64,000 nucleotides of DNA from JBGVMW01 sp045125095 (GTDB lineage: Bacteria; Bacillota; Clostridia; Lachnospirales; Lachnospiraceae). The notes under the pieces were generated by a model. The model had not been told where the DNA came from. It made no database searches and worked only from the letters and a program-made list of their open reading frames with translations. Below are positions 27,158 to 34,762 of the stretch, piece after piece; within the stretch, counting starts at the first letter, position 1, and each line of letters opens with the position of its first letter. The stretch covers positions 1-64,000 of the forward strand of contig JBGVMW010000096.1 of NCBI GenBank assembly GCA_045125095.1. Direction: 5' to 3'. The position numbers and the translations under genes were made by a program.

Positions 27158-27430
27158 ATGAAACAGACTAAGAAAAGAACAGATATTGTAGAAGCTGCCG
27201 GGCTACCAAAGGATTGTGTATTTGGCTCTGTTATTGTCACAGTCACCGGACAGAGTGAGGCTTATGTAGAAAATTATAAAGGAATTATCGAGTATACCAG
27301 TGAGAAAATTAAACTGTTGGCTAAAAATTGTCATGTTACCCTTACCGGATCCAGGCTTACGATTACATACTATACAAATGACGAGATGAAGATCACAGGA
27401 TATATTAACGGAGTTACTTATCAGAAATAA
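27158..27430 (+). CDS. yqfC: Sporulation protein YqfC
   Basis: This small SigE-regulon protein has unknown biochemical function. The 90-residue product has the family pattern: LPKDCVFGSVIVTVTGQSEA, then ENYKGIIEYTSEKIKL, then a basic end strand. I prefer the ATG at 27158, with a purine-rich GCGGGG upstream, to the one at 27140, which has no site. It is on the plus strand, divergent from yqfD, whereas in most clostridia and bacilli yqfC precedes yqfD in one operon. Confidence 0.85.
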   Translation: MKQTKKRTDIVEAAGLPKDCVFGSVIVTVTGQSEAYVENYKGIIEYTSEKIKLLAKNCHVTLTGSRLTITYYTNDEMKITGYINGVTYQK

Positions 27431-27481
27431 TACAGACTCCCCATTGACACTCACAGCTAGCCAAAACACTGCAAATTAAAA

Positions 27482-27520
27482 GAGCATATCATTCGTGTGT
27501 ATGAAACAAATGATATGCTC
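27482..27520. terminator. Terminator-like hairpin after yqfC
   Basis: GAGCATATCATT pairs perfectly with AATGATATGCTC around a 15-nt loop. It lies between yqfC and the convergent small gene. The T run is weak. Confidence 0.6.
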
Positions 27521-27558
27521 CTAACCTATATTGCTTTTCATAATTACTTTATACTCCT

Positions 27559-27837
27559 TTATCCTCTTGCATCAAATATACTGTAGCCTGCCGGATATAA
27601 TTCCACGCCTAATCCGGAATAGCAACCAGTTCTTTGTATTTCTTCTTCTGTATAGTTTTCAGATGCTTTTGCAAGTATCTCTTTAAAACTCATAGTTCTC
27701 CGTTCCTCGTTGCCTGAAGATGAATGATCCGATAGCTTTACATTCGATGATTGAATTACTTTCTCAATAGGACGCACTCCGTAAATCCCTAATAATTTCG
27801 TTACTGCTTCGTCCACCTCCTTGTGTGCGAATTTCAA
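27559..27837 (-). CDS. Small hypothetical protein
   Basis: I do not recognise this 92-codon frame. It would begin with TTG and has a strong AGGAGG site inside it (27815-27820), misplaced for that start. A shorter product of 44 residues from an ATG at 27693, with GGAG upstream, is equally possible. The C-terminal part reads MSFKEILAKASENY and ends in a Gly/Tyr-rich tail. It stands alone between yqfC and a block of repeats. It may be a remnant. Confidence 0.4.
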   Translation of the reverse strand: MKFAHKEVDEAVTKLLGIYGVRPIEKVIQSSNVKLSDHSSSGNEERRTMSFKEILAKASENYTEEEIQRTGCYSGLGVELYPAGYSIFDARG

Positions 27838-27941
27838 TCGATGCTCTTATTTTTTATATCGGTACTATGGTACTATTTATTTAGACTATTTTTATATTTT
27901 CTTTTAATTTTTTGTCAACTTTTGTTTCTTGATTTTTATTT

Positions 27942-28180
27942 ATCAGGATATTTCGAGTATTACATTACATCACAAGACGTTGTAACATCCTAGTATAGAA
28001 CAAAGCGTGCAAGCACGCTCTCGCGAATCCTACTAGTTATTATGCTTTACACGCTTTGCCGCGCCGAATTTGGCACGCAGTGAATCTTCCTTTCAAATTC
28101 GTGCGCATCAGTTTTATATACTAGGAAATTTCATACATTACGTCATGCAACGGACTGTTGTAATTTCCTAGTATATAAAA
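27942..28180. repeat. Dispersed repeat R1, tandem copies C (partial) and B (complete)
   Basis: This 376-bp gap between a small gene and rplT is filled by repeats. A partial, diverged copy (27942-27998) shares the AGGAtaTTTC...TCCTAGTATA hairpin. It runs into GAACAAAGCGTGCAAGCACGC, then a full copy (28039-28180) matching positions 1-141. The 16-bp arms are perfect at 28115-28130 and 28162-28177. Confidence 0.75.
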
Positions 28181-28204
28181 AAAGCAGGTTACCCTGCTTT
28201 TTTG
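28176..28204 (-). terminator. Terminator of the infC-rpmI-rplT operon
   Basis: AGCAGG and CCTGCT pair around a 4-nt loop, with runs of about seven T/A on both sides. It abuts the R1 repeat. Confidence 0.75.
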
Positions 28205-28213
28205 TTATGTTAA

Positions 28214-28570
28214 TTATGCAATTTTAGACTTTGCTAATTCAACTAATGTTGCAAATCCTTCTGCATCATTTACAGCCATTTCTGCAAGCATTTTTCTGTT
28301 CATGTCAACACCAGCTAACTTTAAGCCGTACATGAACTTGCTGTAAGATAAACCATTTAATCTTGCAGCAGCGTTAATTCTAGCGATCCATAAGTTTCTG
28401 AACTGACGCTTTCTTTCTTTTCTACCAGCATAAGAGCTTGTTAATGCTCTCATTACTGACTGTTTTGCAACTCTGTACTGTTTAGAACGAGCTCCTCTGT
28501 AACCCTTTGCAAGCTTTAATACTTTTTTATGTTTACGTTTTGCGTTCATTCCGCCTTTGATTCTTGCCAT
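28214..28570 (-). CDS. rplT: 50S ribosomal protein L20
   Basis: L20 binds 23S rRNA early in large-subunit assembly and in Firmicutes represses its own operon through the infC leader. The 118-residue basic protein has the family length and pattern (KRKHKKVLKLAKGYRGARS at residues 13-31). It is the last gene of the infC-rpmI-rplT operon. Confidence 0.98.
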   Translation of the reverse strand: MARIKGGMNAKRKHKKVLKLAKGYRGARSKQYRVAKQSVMRALTSSYAGRKERKRQFRNLWIARINAAARLNGLSYSKFMYGLKLAGVDMNRKMLAEMAVNDAEGFATLVELAKSKIA

Positions 28571-28605
28571 TTCAAAATCCTCCTATTATGCAAATCTTTC
28601 CAAAA

Positions 28606-28803
28606 TTAAACGTAAGGTAAAATCTTCTTCATTGTCTTTACGTTTGTAGCGTCTACTGTTGTAGCTTTTCTTAAGTTTCTCTTTGTCTTAGCAGACTTCT
28701 TTGTTAAGATGTGACGCTTGTAAGCTTTACTTCTCTTTAATTTACCTGTACCTGTTACTTTGAAACGCTTTGCAGCGGCTCTTTTTGTTTTTAATTTCTG
28801 CAT
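28606..28803 (-). CDS. rpmI: 50S ribosomal protein L35
   Basis: The 65-residue basic protein has the L35 pattern KTKRAAAKRFKVTGTGKLKR and the HILTKKSAKTKRNLRK segment. It lies between infC and rplT with 35- and 75-bp spacers, in the conserved order. Confidence 0.98.
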   Translation of the reverse strand: MQKLKTKRAAAKRFKVTGTGKLKRSKAYKRHILTKKSAKTKRNLRKATTVDATNVKTMKKILPYV

Positions 28804-28878
28804 TCCAAATTCCTCCTAATAATCTTATTTGTAATTACAAATATCAGTTATATATAGTACGGATAAAATCCTATTGTA

Positions 28879-29385
28879 CTAACGTTTTTCGGCTAAAATC
28901 ATGATGATGCTTCTGCCTTCCAGCTTTGCAGGCTTTTCGATTACTGCAACATCAGACAATTTCTCAGCAAAAACATCAAGGATCTGCTTACTACTCTGCA
29001 TATGTGCCATTTCTCTACCACGGAAACGTAAAGTAACCTTTACCTTATCTCCCTTTGTGATGAACTTTCTGGCAGCATTCACCTTTGTATTCAAATCATT
29101 ATCCTCGATATTCGGAGAAAGACGAACTTCTTTGATATCAATTACCTTCTGCTTTTTCTTTGCTTCTTTTTCTTTTCTAGCAAGTTCATAACGATATTTT
29201 CCGTAATCGATAATTTTACATACCGGAGGTTTTGCTGTAGGCGCAATCTTTACAAGGTCTAAATCTGCTTCTCTTGCGAGTGCATTTGCTTCCCTTGCAG
29301 ACATAATACCTAACTGCTCTCCATCTGCTCCAACTACTCGTACTTCCTTATCTCTGATTTGCTCGTTAATCATTAAATCGCTAAT
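28879..29385 (-). CDS. infC: Translation initiation factor IF-3, ATT start
   Basis: IF-3 binds the 30S subunit and proofreads start-codon choice. The ATG at 29373 has no ribosome site at usual distance. An in-frame ATT at 29385 lies 9 nt from a perfect GGAGG (29395-29399) and adds four residues, giving 168. Rare AUU starts are characteristic of infC and let IF-3 repress its own translation. The N-domain (INEQIRDKEVRV), linker and C-domain are complete. First gene of the infC-rpmI-rplT operon, behind a long leader. Confidence 0.95.
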   Translation of the reverse strand: MSDLMINEQIRDKEVRVVGADGEQLGIMSAREANALAREADLDLVKIAPTAKPPVCKIIDYGKYRYELARKEKEAKKKQKVIDIKEVRLSPNIEDNDLNTKVNAARKFITKGDKVKVTLRFRGREMAHMQSSKQILDVFAEKLSDVAVIEKPAKLEGRSIIMILAEKR

Positions 29386-29590
29386 AACTGTGCACCTCCA
29401 TCATAATCTAATACCATGTCAGCTTTATTACTGATGCCTGCCTGCTCCCAAGCATAAAAAAAGCAGATAGACAACCGACTATCCACTACTAAAATTCAAA
29501 ACATTTCTGTTTTGTTTAGAATTATTAACGCTTAGTCGCCCAATTGCGCTAAGGTGAGAGTGGATACTCTTCTTTCTTTTGCTAAACAAC
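29386..29590 (-). promoter_or_regulatory. infC operon leader (L20-leader type)
   Basis: The roughly 205-nt leader ends in a terminator. TATCCACT near 29567 can pair with AGTGGATA near 29485, and the latter overlaps the terminator stem, so the two folds exclude each other. A hairpin CTTAG/CTAAG lies between. This is the layout of the Firmicute L20 autoregulatory leader, in which L20 binding favours termination. Confidence 0.75.
29455..29484 (-). terminator. Attenuator in the infC leader
   Basis: GATAG pairs with CTATC around TCGGTTGT, and seven T follow on the minus strand. Confidence 0.7.
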
Positions 29591-29596
29591 TTCTAT

Positions 29597-29625
29597 AGAA
29601 TACCATCTGATATATGAAATGTCAA
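29597..29625 (-). promoter_or_regulatory. infC operon promoter
   Basis: On the minus strand TTGACA (29620-29625) and TATTCT (29597-29602) are separated by 17 bp. Confidence 0.75.
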
Positions 29626-29773
29626 TATATTTTTTTGTATTTATAAAAATAATTTTTTTGTACATACTACTTTGGGGATTTTTTAATCTTTGCTATGTCA
29701 GTTACAAGTCATGCGTTCGTACTATGTTCTGGCAAATATTATATTTACCGAAAACGGTAGAAAGGATTTCATT

Positions 29774-30085
29774 ATGGCTCAATTAGATTGTAGTGCTACA
29801 AATTGTTATTACAACTGCAACCACGGATGTTCAAAAGGAAAAATTACAGTAGGAGGTAGCCAGGCTTGCGATTGTGGTGATACCTGTTGTGAAAGCTTCA
29901 AACAGGGCAGCGAAAGCTACTCAAACTCTACCAAGGAAGCCTGTCGCTCTATTGATATTTCCTGCAAGGCTACTCATTGCATGTATAACAAAGATGAAAA
30001 ATGTTATGCGGAGCATATCGGTATTGCCGGTGGTAATGCTATGGAGTCAGCAGAAACGGAATGTGCTAGTTTCAGACCTAGATAG
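29774..30085 (+). CDS. DUF1540 domain protein, two copies of the domain
   Basis: The 103-residue product starts at the ATG at 29774, with GAAAGG upstream; the frame is open further up without a better site. It contains two Cys-rich units (about 4-45 and 60-103) of the pattern CxAxxCxYN...C...I.V.G...T.C.SF, as in DUF1540. The conserved cysteines suggest metal binding; the function is unknown. It stands alone, on the opposite strand from its neighbours. Confidence 0.85.
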   Translation: MAQLDCSATNCYYNCNHGCSKGKITVGGSQACDCGDTCCESFKQGSESYSNSTKEACRSIDISCKATHCMYNKDEKCYAEHIGIAGGNAMESAETECASFRPR

Positions 30086-30090
30086 TTGTA

Positions 30091-30124
30091 GTGGCGCCCC
30101 TATGCGTGATGGCATGGGGCGCAC
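30091..30124 (+). terminator. Terminator of the DUF1540 gene
   Basis: GTGGCGCCCC-TATGC pairs with GCATGGGGCGCAC around a 6-nt loop. T-rich sequence follows after a few bases. Confidence 0.65.
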
Positions 30125-30239
30125 TTCTATATATCTTATTTTTTCATCTGAACCATACATTTTTTCTTGCAGAAGCAATTGTTGTGTTTTTCCAGAATCC
30201 ATACGAATAAGCAATTGTTTCGCCTTTTCAATACATGCT

Positions 30240-30273
30240 AAAAGAGCCACCACAATTTTGTGGCAGCCCTTTT
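30240..30273 (-). terminator. Terminator of the potABCD operon
   Basis: AAAAGAGCCACCACAA pairs with TTGTGGCAGCCCTTTT around a tight loop. It lies 55 bp after the potD stop. Confidence 0.65.
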
Positions 30274-30327
30274 CATTCATATTAACTTTTAACCTGCATA
30301 GTGCCTGCTACGATTTAGTATCTGCAT

Positions 30328-31422
30328 TTATTCGCAAGCCGATAAAAACTCTGTCCAGATCTTGCTGTGGAGTTCTTCTGCTTCTGCACTTACATTCATA
30401 ATAATTTCGCCCTTTTCAGTACCTGCCGGTAACACTAATGACTCTTTTAAATGTTCATCAATGTACTGTTCTGCTGCTTTGTTTGTACAGTAGTATCCTA
30501 AATATTCAAAGCATTTCGCACTATTTTTTGCATCTAAAATGTAGTCTAAGAACTGGTATGCTGCATCTGCATGAGGTGCATTAGATGGGATAAATCCCGC
30601 CATAATACCAAAGCCTAATCCTTCTTCCGGGTACACAACCTTTAAGTCCGGGTTATTCTGGACTGCTGTGAATGCTTGAGAAGTATACAGGAAGCCAACA
30701 GCAGCTTCGCCACTAATTAAATAATCCTGTGTATTGCTGTCACTTACAAGGCGTACATTTGGTGCTAATTCAAGGAGCTTATCTCCTGCAGACTGAATCA
30801 CTGTTAAATCATTGGTGTTAAAGGATTCTCCCATTGTTTTTAATGTGATACCATTGATTACACGATAATTTCCAATTAATGCCACATTATCCTCAAGAGC
30901 CGGATTCCACAAGTCTGCATATGACTTAATCTCAACATCTACCGCATTTGGATCATACACGATAACCGGAACACCTGCACCGTAAGGAATGGTGTATTCG
31001 TTATTTTCATCATAAAAATATCCCTGGAACAGCGGATTAATGTTTTTATAATTATCAAACTTCAATGTGTCTAACTTCTGTGCCAGTCCCTCAGCAATTA
31101 CTGTCTCTATAATATAATCATCAGCGATTACTAAATCGTATTCGCCACCTTTTGTTTCTTCAAGCTTTGCCAGCATTGCTTCATCTGTATCGAAGTTGGA
31201 ATAGTTGATTTTAATTCCTGTTTCCATTTCAAATCCATCTAATATTTCCTGTGGAAACATGCCATCCCAGGTAAATATATTCAATTCTTTTACTTCCTGT
31301 GTATTCTGTTCCTCTTTTGCATTTCCATCTGTTGTGCTTTTATTTGCACTGCTTCCACATCCTGTCAGCAATGTAGCAACCGTCATTACGCTAAGTAATC
31401 CTGCAAGCCATTTCTTTTTCAT
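30328..31422 (-). CDS. potD: Spermidine/putrescine ABC transporter, substrate-binding lipoprotein
   Basis: PotD captures polyamines outside the cell for the PotABC importer. From the ATG at 31422 (GGAGG 8 nt upstream) the protein has 364 residues. A signal peptide ends in the lipobox LLTGC with Cys at about 22. The mature part has the PotD/PotF pattern (LNIFTWDGMFPQEILDGFE; IPYGAGVPVIVYDP; AVGFLYTSQAF). Operon order is potA-potB-potC-potD on the minus strand. Confidence 0.95.
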   Translation of the reverse strand: MKKKWLAGLLSVMTVATLLTGCGSSANKSTTDGNAKEEQNTQEVKELNIFTWDGMFPQEILDGFEMETGIKINYSNFDTDEAMLAKLEETKGGEYDLVIADDYIIETVIAEGLAQKLDTLKFDNYKNINPLFQGYFYDENNEYTIPYGAGVPVIVYDPNAVDVEIKSYADLWNPALEDNVALIGNYRVINGITLKTMGESFNTNDLTVIQSAGDKLLELAPNVRLVSDSNTQDYLISGEAAVGFLYTSQAFTAVQNNPDLKVVYPEEGLGFGIMAGFIPSNAPHADAAYQFLDYILDAKNSAKCFEYLGYYCTNKAAEQYIDEHLKESLVLPAGTEKGEIIMNVSAEAEELHSKIWTEFLSACE

Positions 31423-31557
31423 AATATAGTCCTCCATTTGTCAGTAATCATTTTCAGTTGTCACTATGGCAGTTATTTTAACACGGATTGTATACAATGT
31501 CCAGTGTACCATTCATTTGTGGTTCCATATCAACTAACATAACCACTTGGCAGTCGT

Positions 31558-32337
31558 TTATCGTTTTCTCACTCGTCCAATCAATAATGCAACTGCAACT
31601 ATCACCAGAGAACAGCCAAATATCACTGCACACAACGCATTTGCTTCCGGCGTCACTCCTGTTTTCATCTGGGAATAGATTTTCACAGGTAATGTGTTCA
31701 CTGTGGCACCTGTTACAAATACACTGATTACCACATCATCAAAGGACATGGCAAAGGACAGCAGCATACCTGCCGCCACTGAAGGCAGAATTAACGGAAA
31801 TGTAATGTCCCGGAATGCCTTAGAGGAGGTGGCACCCATATCTCTTGCTGCTTCCACCAGTGACGGATCCATTCCGTTCAAGCCAGCTTTCACCTGCATA
31901 TACACATATGGTACACAAAAAGCAGTATGTGCAATTACAAGCGTTACCATTCCAAATGGCAGATTTAAAAGGGAAAAATAGCTTAAAAATACCATTCCTA
32001 AAATAATCTCCGGTATCATAATCGGCAGCGTTGCTATATATTCCACCAATCCCTTTACTTTAAAATGACTTCCTGCCATTCCCACTGCGCCTGCTGTTGC
32101 AATAAGCCCTGCAAATGCACTGCTTAACGCACCAAGTACCAGACTGTTGACCAGTGCCTCTTTCATACTTCTATCCTGAAACAGCATTTCATACCATTTC
32201 AAACTGAAACCACTCCACACAGTGCTGATTTTTGATTCGTTAAATGAATATATAATTACAATAAAAATCGGAATATACATGGTCAGTATAATCAGCCCCA
32301 GATAAAGATAGGACCACTTCCATTTTTTTCTTATCAT
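31558..32337 (-). CDS. potC: Spermidine/putrescine ABC transporter permease
   Basis: PotC is one of the two inner-membrane permeases of the polyamine importer. The 259-residue protein has six hydrophobic helices and the EAA loop (EAARDMGATSSKAFRDITFPLILP) that contacts PotA. The gap to potB contains a 134-bp mobile element, so potC mRNA carries that structured repeat just upstream. Confidence 0.95.
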   Translation of the reverse strand: MIRKKWKWSYLYLGLIILTMYIPIFIVIIYSFNESKISTVWSGFSLKWYEMLFQDRSMKEALVNSLVLGALSSAFAGLIATAGAVGMAGSHFKVKGLVEYIATLPIMIPEIILGMVFLSYFSLLNLPFGMVTLVIAHTAFCVPYVYMQVKAGLNGMDPSLVEAARDMGATSSKAFRDITFPLILPSVAAGMLLSFAMSFDDVVISVFVTGATVNTLPVKIYSQMKTGVTPEANALCAVIFGCSLVIVAVALLIGRVRKR

Positions 32338-32433
32338 AACACACCTTCCTGTTTCTAAATGTTACTATTTGTATGAACGCAGCTAATCAATACTTCATAC
32401 GCTATCTCCTCAAAGAGTATTTAAAAATTTTTC

Positions 32434-32567
32434 GTAACTATTCAGTACCCTCATAGTTACGAGCCAAAATCCATGCAGAATCACCTACGGTGATGGATTT
32501 TGGCCTGCTGCCACTACGTTTTCATACGGACTGTGCAGTTCAGCACAGTCCTGTTCTGAATAGTTAC
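32434..32567 (+). mobile_element. 134-bp MITE, copy 2, in the potB-potC gap
   Basis: It is identical to 22328-22461 and in the same orientation. It is flanked by a different perfect 8-bp duplication, aatttttc (32426-32433 and 32568-32575). Its right inverted repeat contains the TAA stop codon of potB. It sits inside the pot operon and would be transcribed as a structured RNA. Confidence 0.92.
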
Positions 32568-33412
32568 AATTTTTCTTTAGAAAATCTCCGAGACAAATAT
32601 AACATAAGAGATGTGAGCAACATAAGTACCACTGCTAACGCTGCTGCAAACGGCCAGTCTCTCTCCTTTGTCATTGCCGTGTAAATCACACTTCCTATCA
32701 GCACCACTTTATTGCCGCCTAAAATATCTGCTATAAAAAATAATCCCATAGTTGGCACAAAAGTGAGTACCACACCAGACAGTAATCCCGGCAACGTCAT
32801 TGGAAATGTTACAGTCCAGAATGCTTTAAATTTTGATGCCCCTAAATCTCTTGCCGCCTCTACCACTGACCAGTCCATTTTTTCCGCGCCCGAATATACG
32901 GAAAGTATCATAAATGGCAGCAATGCATAAATCATACCAACGACAACTGCAGGATAGGAATACAATAACTTTAACGGTTTTTCTGTCAATCCAATTGCCA
33001 TCAGTAATTTATCAAGTAATCCATTGCTGCGGAACACAATCACCCAGCCAAATAAACGAAGGAGAGAATTCGTCAAAAAAGGGAGTGCTATCAATACCAT
33101 CATTCGTTTTTGCCCACGCTCACTCAGCTTCGCCATAAAATATCCGCAGGGATAACCAAGCAGCATTAAAAAAAATGTGGAAACAAATGCAAGCTTTATA
33201 GACTCTGCAAAGGTTTTCAAATAAACCGGTTCTATTATCTTTTGGTAGTTATCCAATGTAAACTCACCTACAACGCCCCATACATCGCCCTTTGTCAAAA
33301 AACTTAACACCACCATATAGATAAGTGGTACCAACACAAAGATGGTTGTAAACAGATACAACGGAGCCACGGCTGTCTTTCTGCCAATATGCTTTTTCTT
33401 TTTTGCTTTCAT
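32564..33412 (-). CDS. potB: Spermidine/putrescine ABC transporter permease
   Basis: PotB is the second permease of the polyamine importer. From the ATG at 33412, one base after the potA stop, it has 282 residues. Six hydrophobic helices and the EAA loop (VEAARDLGASKFKAFWTVTFP) are present. The last codon and stop (TTG TAA) lie at the insertion junction: the stop is supplied by the inserted 134-bp element. The C-terminus ends in a normal basic tail (LSRRFSKEKL), so little or nothing was lost. Confidence 0.95.
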   Translation of the reverse strand: MKAKKKKHIGRKTAVAPLYLFTTIFVLVPLIYMVVLSFLTKGDVWGVVGEFTLDNYQKIIEPVYLKTFAESIKLAFVSTFFLMLLGYPCGYFMAKLSERGQKRMMVLIALPFLTNSLLRLFGWVIVFRSNGLLDKLLMAIGLTEKPLKLLYSYPAVVVGMIYALLPFMILSVYSGAEKMDWSVVEAARDLGASKFKAFWTVTFPMTLPGLLSGVVLTFVPTMGLFFIADILGGNKVVLIGSVIYTAMTKERDWPFAAALAVVLMLLTSLMLYLSRRFSKEKL

Positions 33413-33413
33413 T

Positions 33414-34481
33414 TTATACAACCACACTTTCCTCTGCATCTACTAATACAGCATGTTCTGCCTGCCAATTCACAAATACCCGCTCTCCTGTCTCGTAATG
33501 TTCACCTAAGCCATAACAGCTTGCCGTGAGCATAGTGCCATCCTGCAAGGCAAGTTCCACACGAACCATCCCACCTGCAAATGTTTTTTCCTTTACAATA
33601 GCAGGGATTCCCTCTGTGCCAATCCGGATATTCTCGCCACGAACAGCCATGGTAACCTTCTCTCCTACCGATATGTTTCGATCCGTTAAAATTTTAACTG
33701 GTTCATTGGCAATCTGCACCAGACAGCCATCCGGTTCCATGCTTTGTACCACACCAGACAATACATTTGCATTGCCTACAAATTCTGCCACATACCGACT
33801 CTTAGGCTGGTGATAAATTTCCTCCGGTGTGCCAACCTGCTCAAACTGTCCGTTCCGCATGACTACAATCCGGTCAGACATGTTGATAGCTTCCTCCTGG
33901 TCGTGAGTTATATATAGGAAGGTAATGCCTACTGTTTTTTGCAACCGTTTTAATTCTATCTGCATCTGTCTTCTAAGCTGCAGATCTAATGCGCCCAACG
34001 GTTCATCTAAAAGCAACACCTTCGGTTCATTGATAATGGCTCTCGCAATTGCCACTCGCTGCTTCTGACCACCACTTAATTCAGATGGTTTTCGCTTGCC
34101 AAATCCTTCTAGCTGCACCAGTTTTAATACGTCCTCTACCCGTTTGTGTATTTCCTTTTTTGACACTTTGCGAAGCTTTAATGCATAACCAATATTGTTT
34201 TCTACATTCATATGGGGAAATAATGCATAGCTCTGAAATACGGTGTTTACATCTCTTTTCTCCGGTGGAAGCTGCGTAACATCCTTTCCATTTAAAATCA
34301 CCTGTCCCTCATCCGGGTCTTCTAAGCCTGCAATAATGCGCAGCATGGTTGTTTTTCCACAGCCTGAGGAACCAAGAAAGGTGATAAATTCCCCTTCTTC
34401 TATATTTAAAGAAATTCCCTTTAACACATCCGTGTCCTCAAAGCTTTTTCTGATATTTTTTATTTCTAAAATTGTGCTCAT
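33414..34481 (-). CDS. potA: Spermidine/putrescine ABC transporter ATP-binding protein
   Basis: PotA is the ATPase of the polyamine importer. The 355-residue protein has Walker A GSSGCGKTT near 37-45, the signature LSGGQKQR, Walker B VLLLDEPLGALD and the His switch ITHDQEEA. The C-terminal TOBE-type domain (about 270-355) is complete. It is the first gene of the pot operon and is translationally coupled to potB. Confidence 0.96.
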   Translation of the reverse strand: MSTILEIKNIRKSFEDTDVLKGISLNIEEGEFITFLGSSGCGKTTMLRIIAGLEDPDEGQVILNGKDVTQLPPEKRDVNTVFQSYALFPHMNVENNIGYALKLRKVSKKEIHKRVEDVLKLVQLEGFGKRKPSELSGGQKQRVAIARAIINEPKVLLLDEPLGALDLQLRRQMQIELKRLQKTVGITFLYITHDQEEAINMSDRIVVMRNGQFEQVGTPEEIYHQPKSRYVAEFVGNANVLSGVVQSMEPDGCLVQIANEPVKILTDRNISVGEKVTMAVRGENIRIGTEGIPAIVKEKTFAGGMVRVELALQDGTMLTASCYGLGEHYETGERVFVNWQAEHAVLVDAEESVVV

Positions 34482-34660
34482 ATTTACATATACCTCTGTG
34501 TCCTTAACGGATTTTTGCTATACGATTATACACCTTATTTACAATGCGCGTAAAGTATTTCCTATTACATATGGAAAGAAAACGCACCGTAAACTCCCCA
34601 GTATAGTATCTCAAAAAAAGTGAAGAATCATTCTGCATCATTCGTTCGAACACTGCTCCC

Positions 34661-34710
34661 TGCAAGATGTGCGTTCCACTTTGCCGTAGAATTTTCAAAC
34701 ACGGTCTAGT
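34661..34710. repeat. Dispersed repeat family R4, copy 2
   Basis: The 24-bp core (34661-34684) is the reverse complement of 21585-21608, while the flank AATTTTCAAACACGGTCTAGT is in the same orientation as the first copy. The core has therefore flipped relative to its flank between copies. Confidence 0.6.
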
Positions 34711-34715
34711 ACACA

Positions 34716-34750
34716 AAATAAGCGATGCCCCAAAAGACACCGCCCATTTT
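34716..34750 (-). terminator. Candidate purB terminator
   Basis: GCGGTG and CATCGC pair on the minus strand around a roughly 10-nt loop. A T-containing tail follows. The stem is weak. Confidence 0.45.
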
Positions 34751-34762
34751 TTATTTCATATA

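Noticed and set aside
27942..28180. CRISPR-like array in the repeats before rplT
   Set aside because: Copies are diverged, only two, and have no regularly spaced unique spacers; they match the R1 hairpin family instead.
29690..29773. Upstream extension of the DUF1540 frame
   Set aside because: There is no ribosome site, the residues are not DUF1540-like, and the ATG at 29774 has a proper site.
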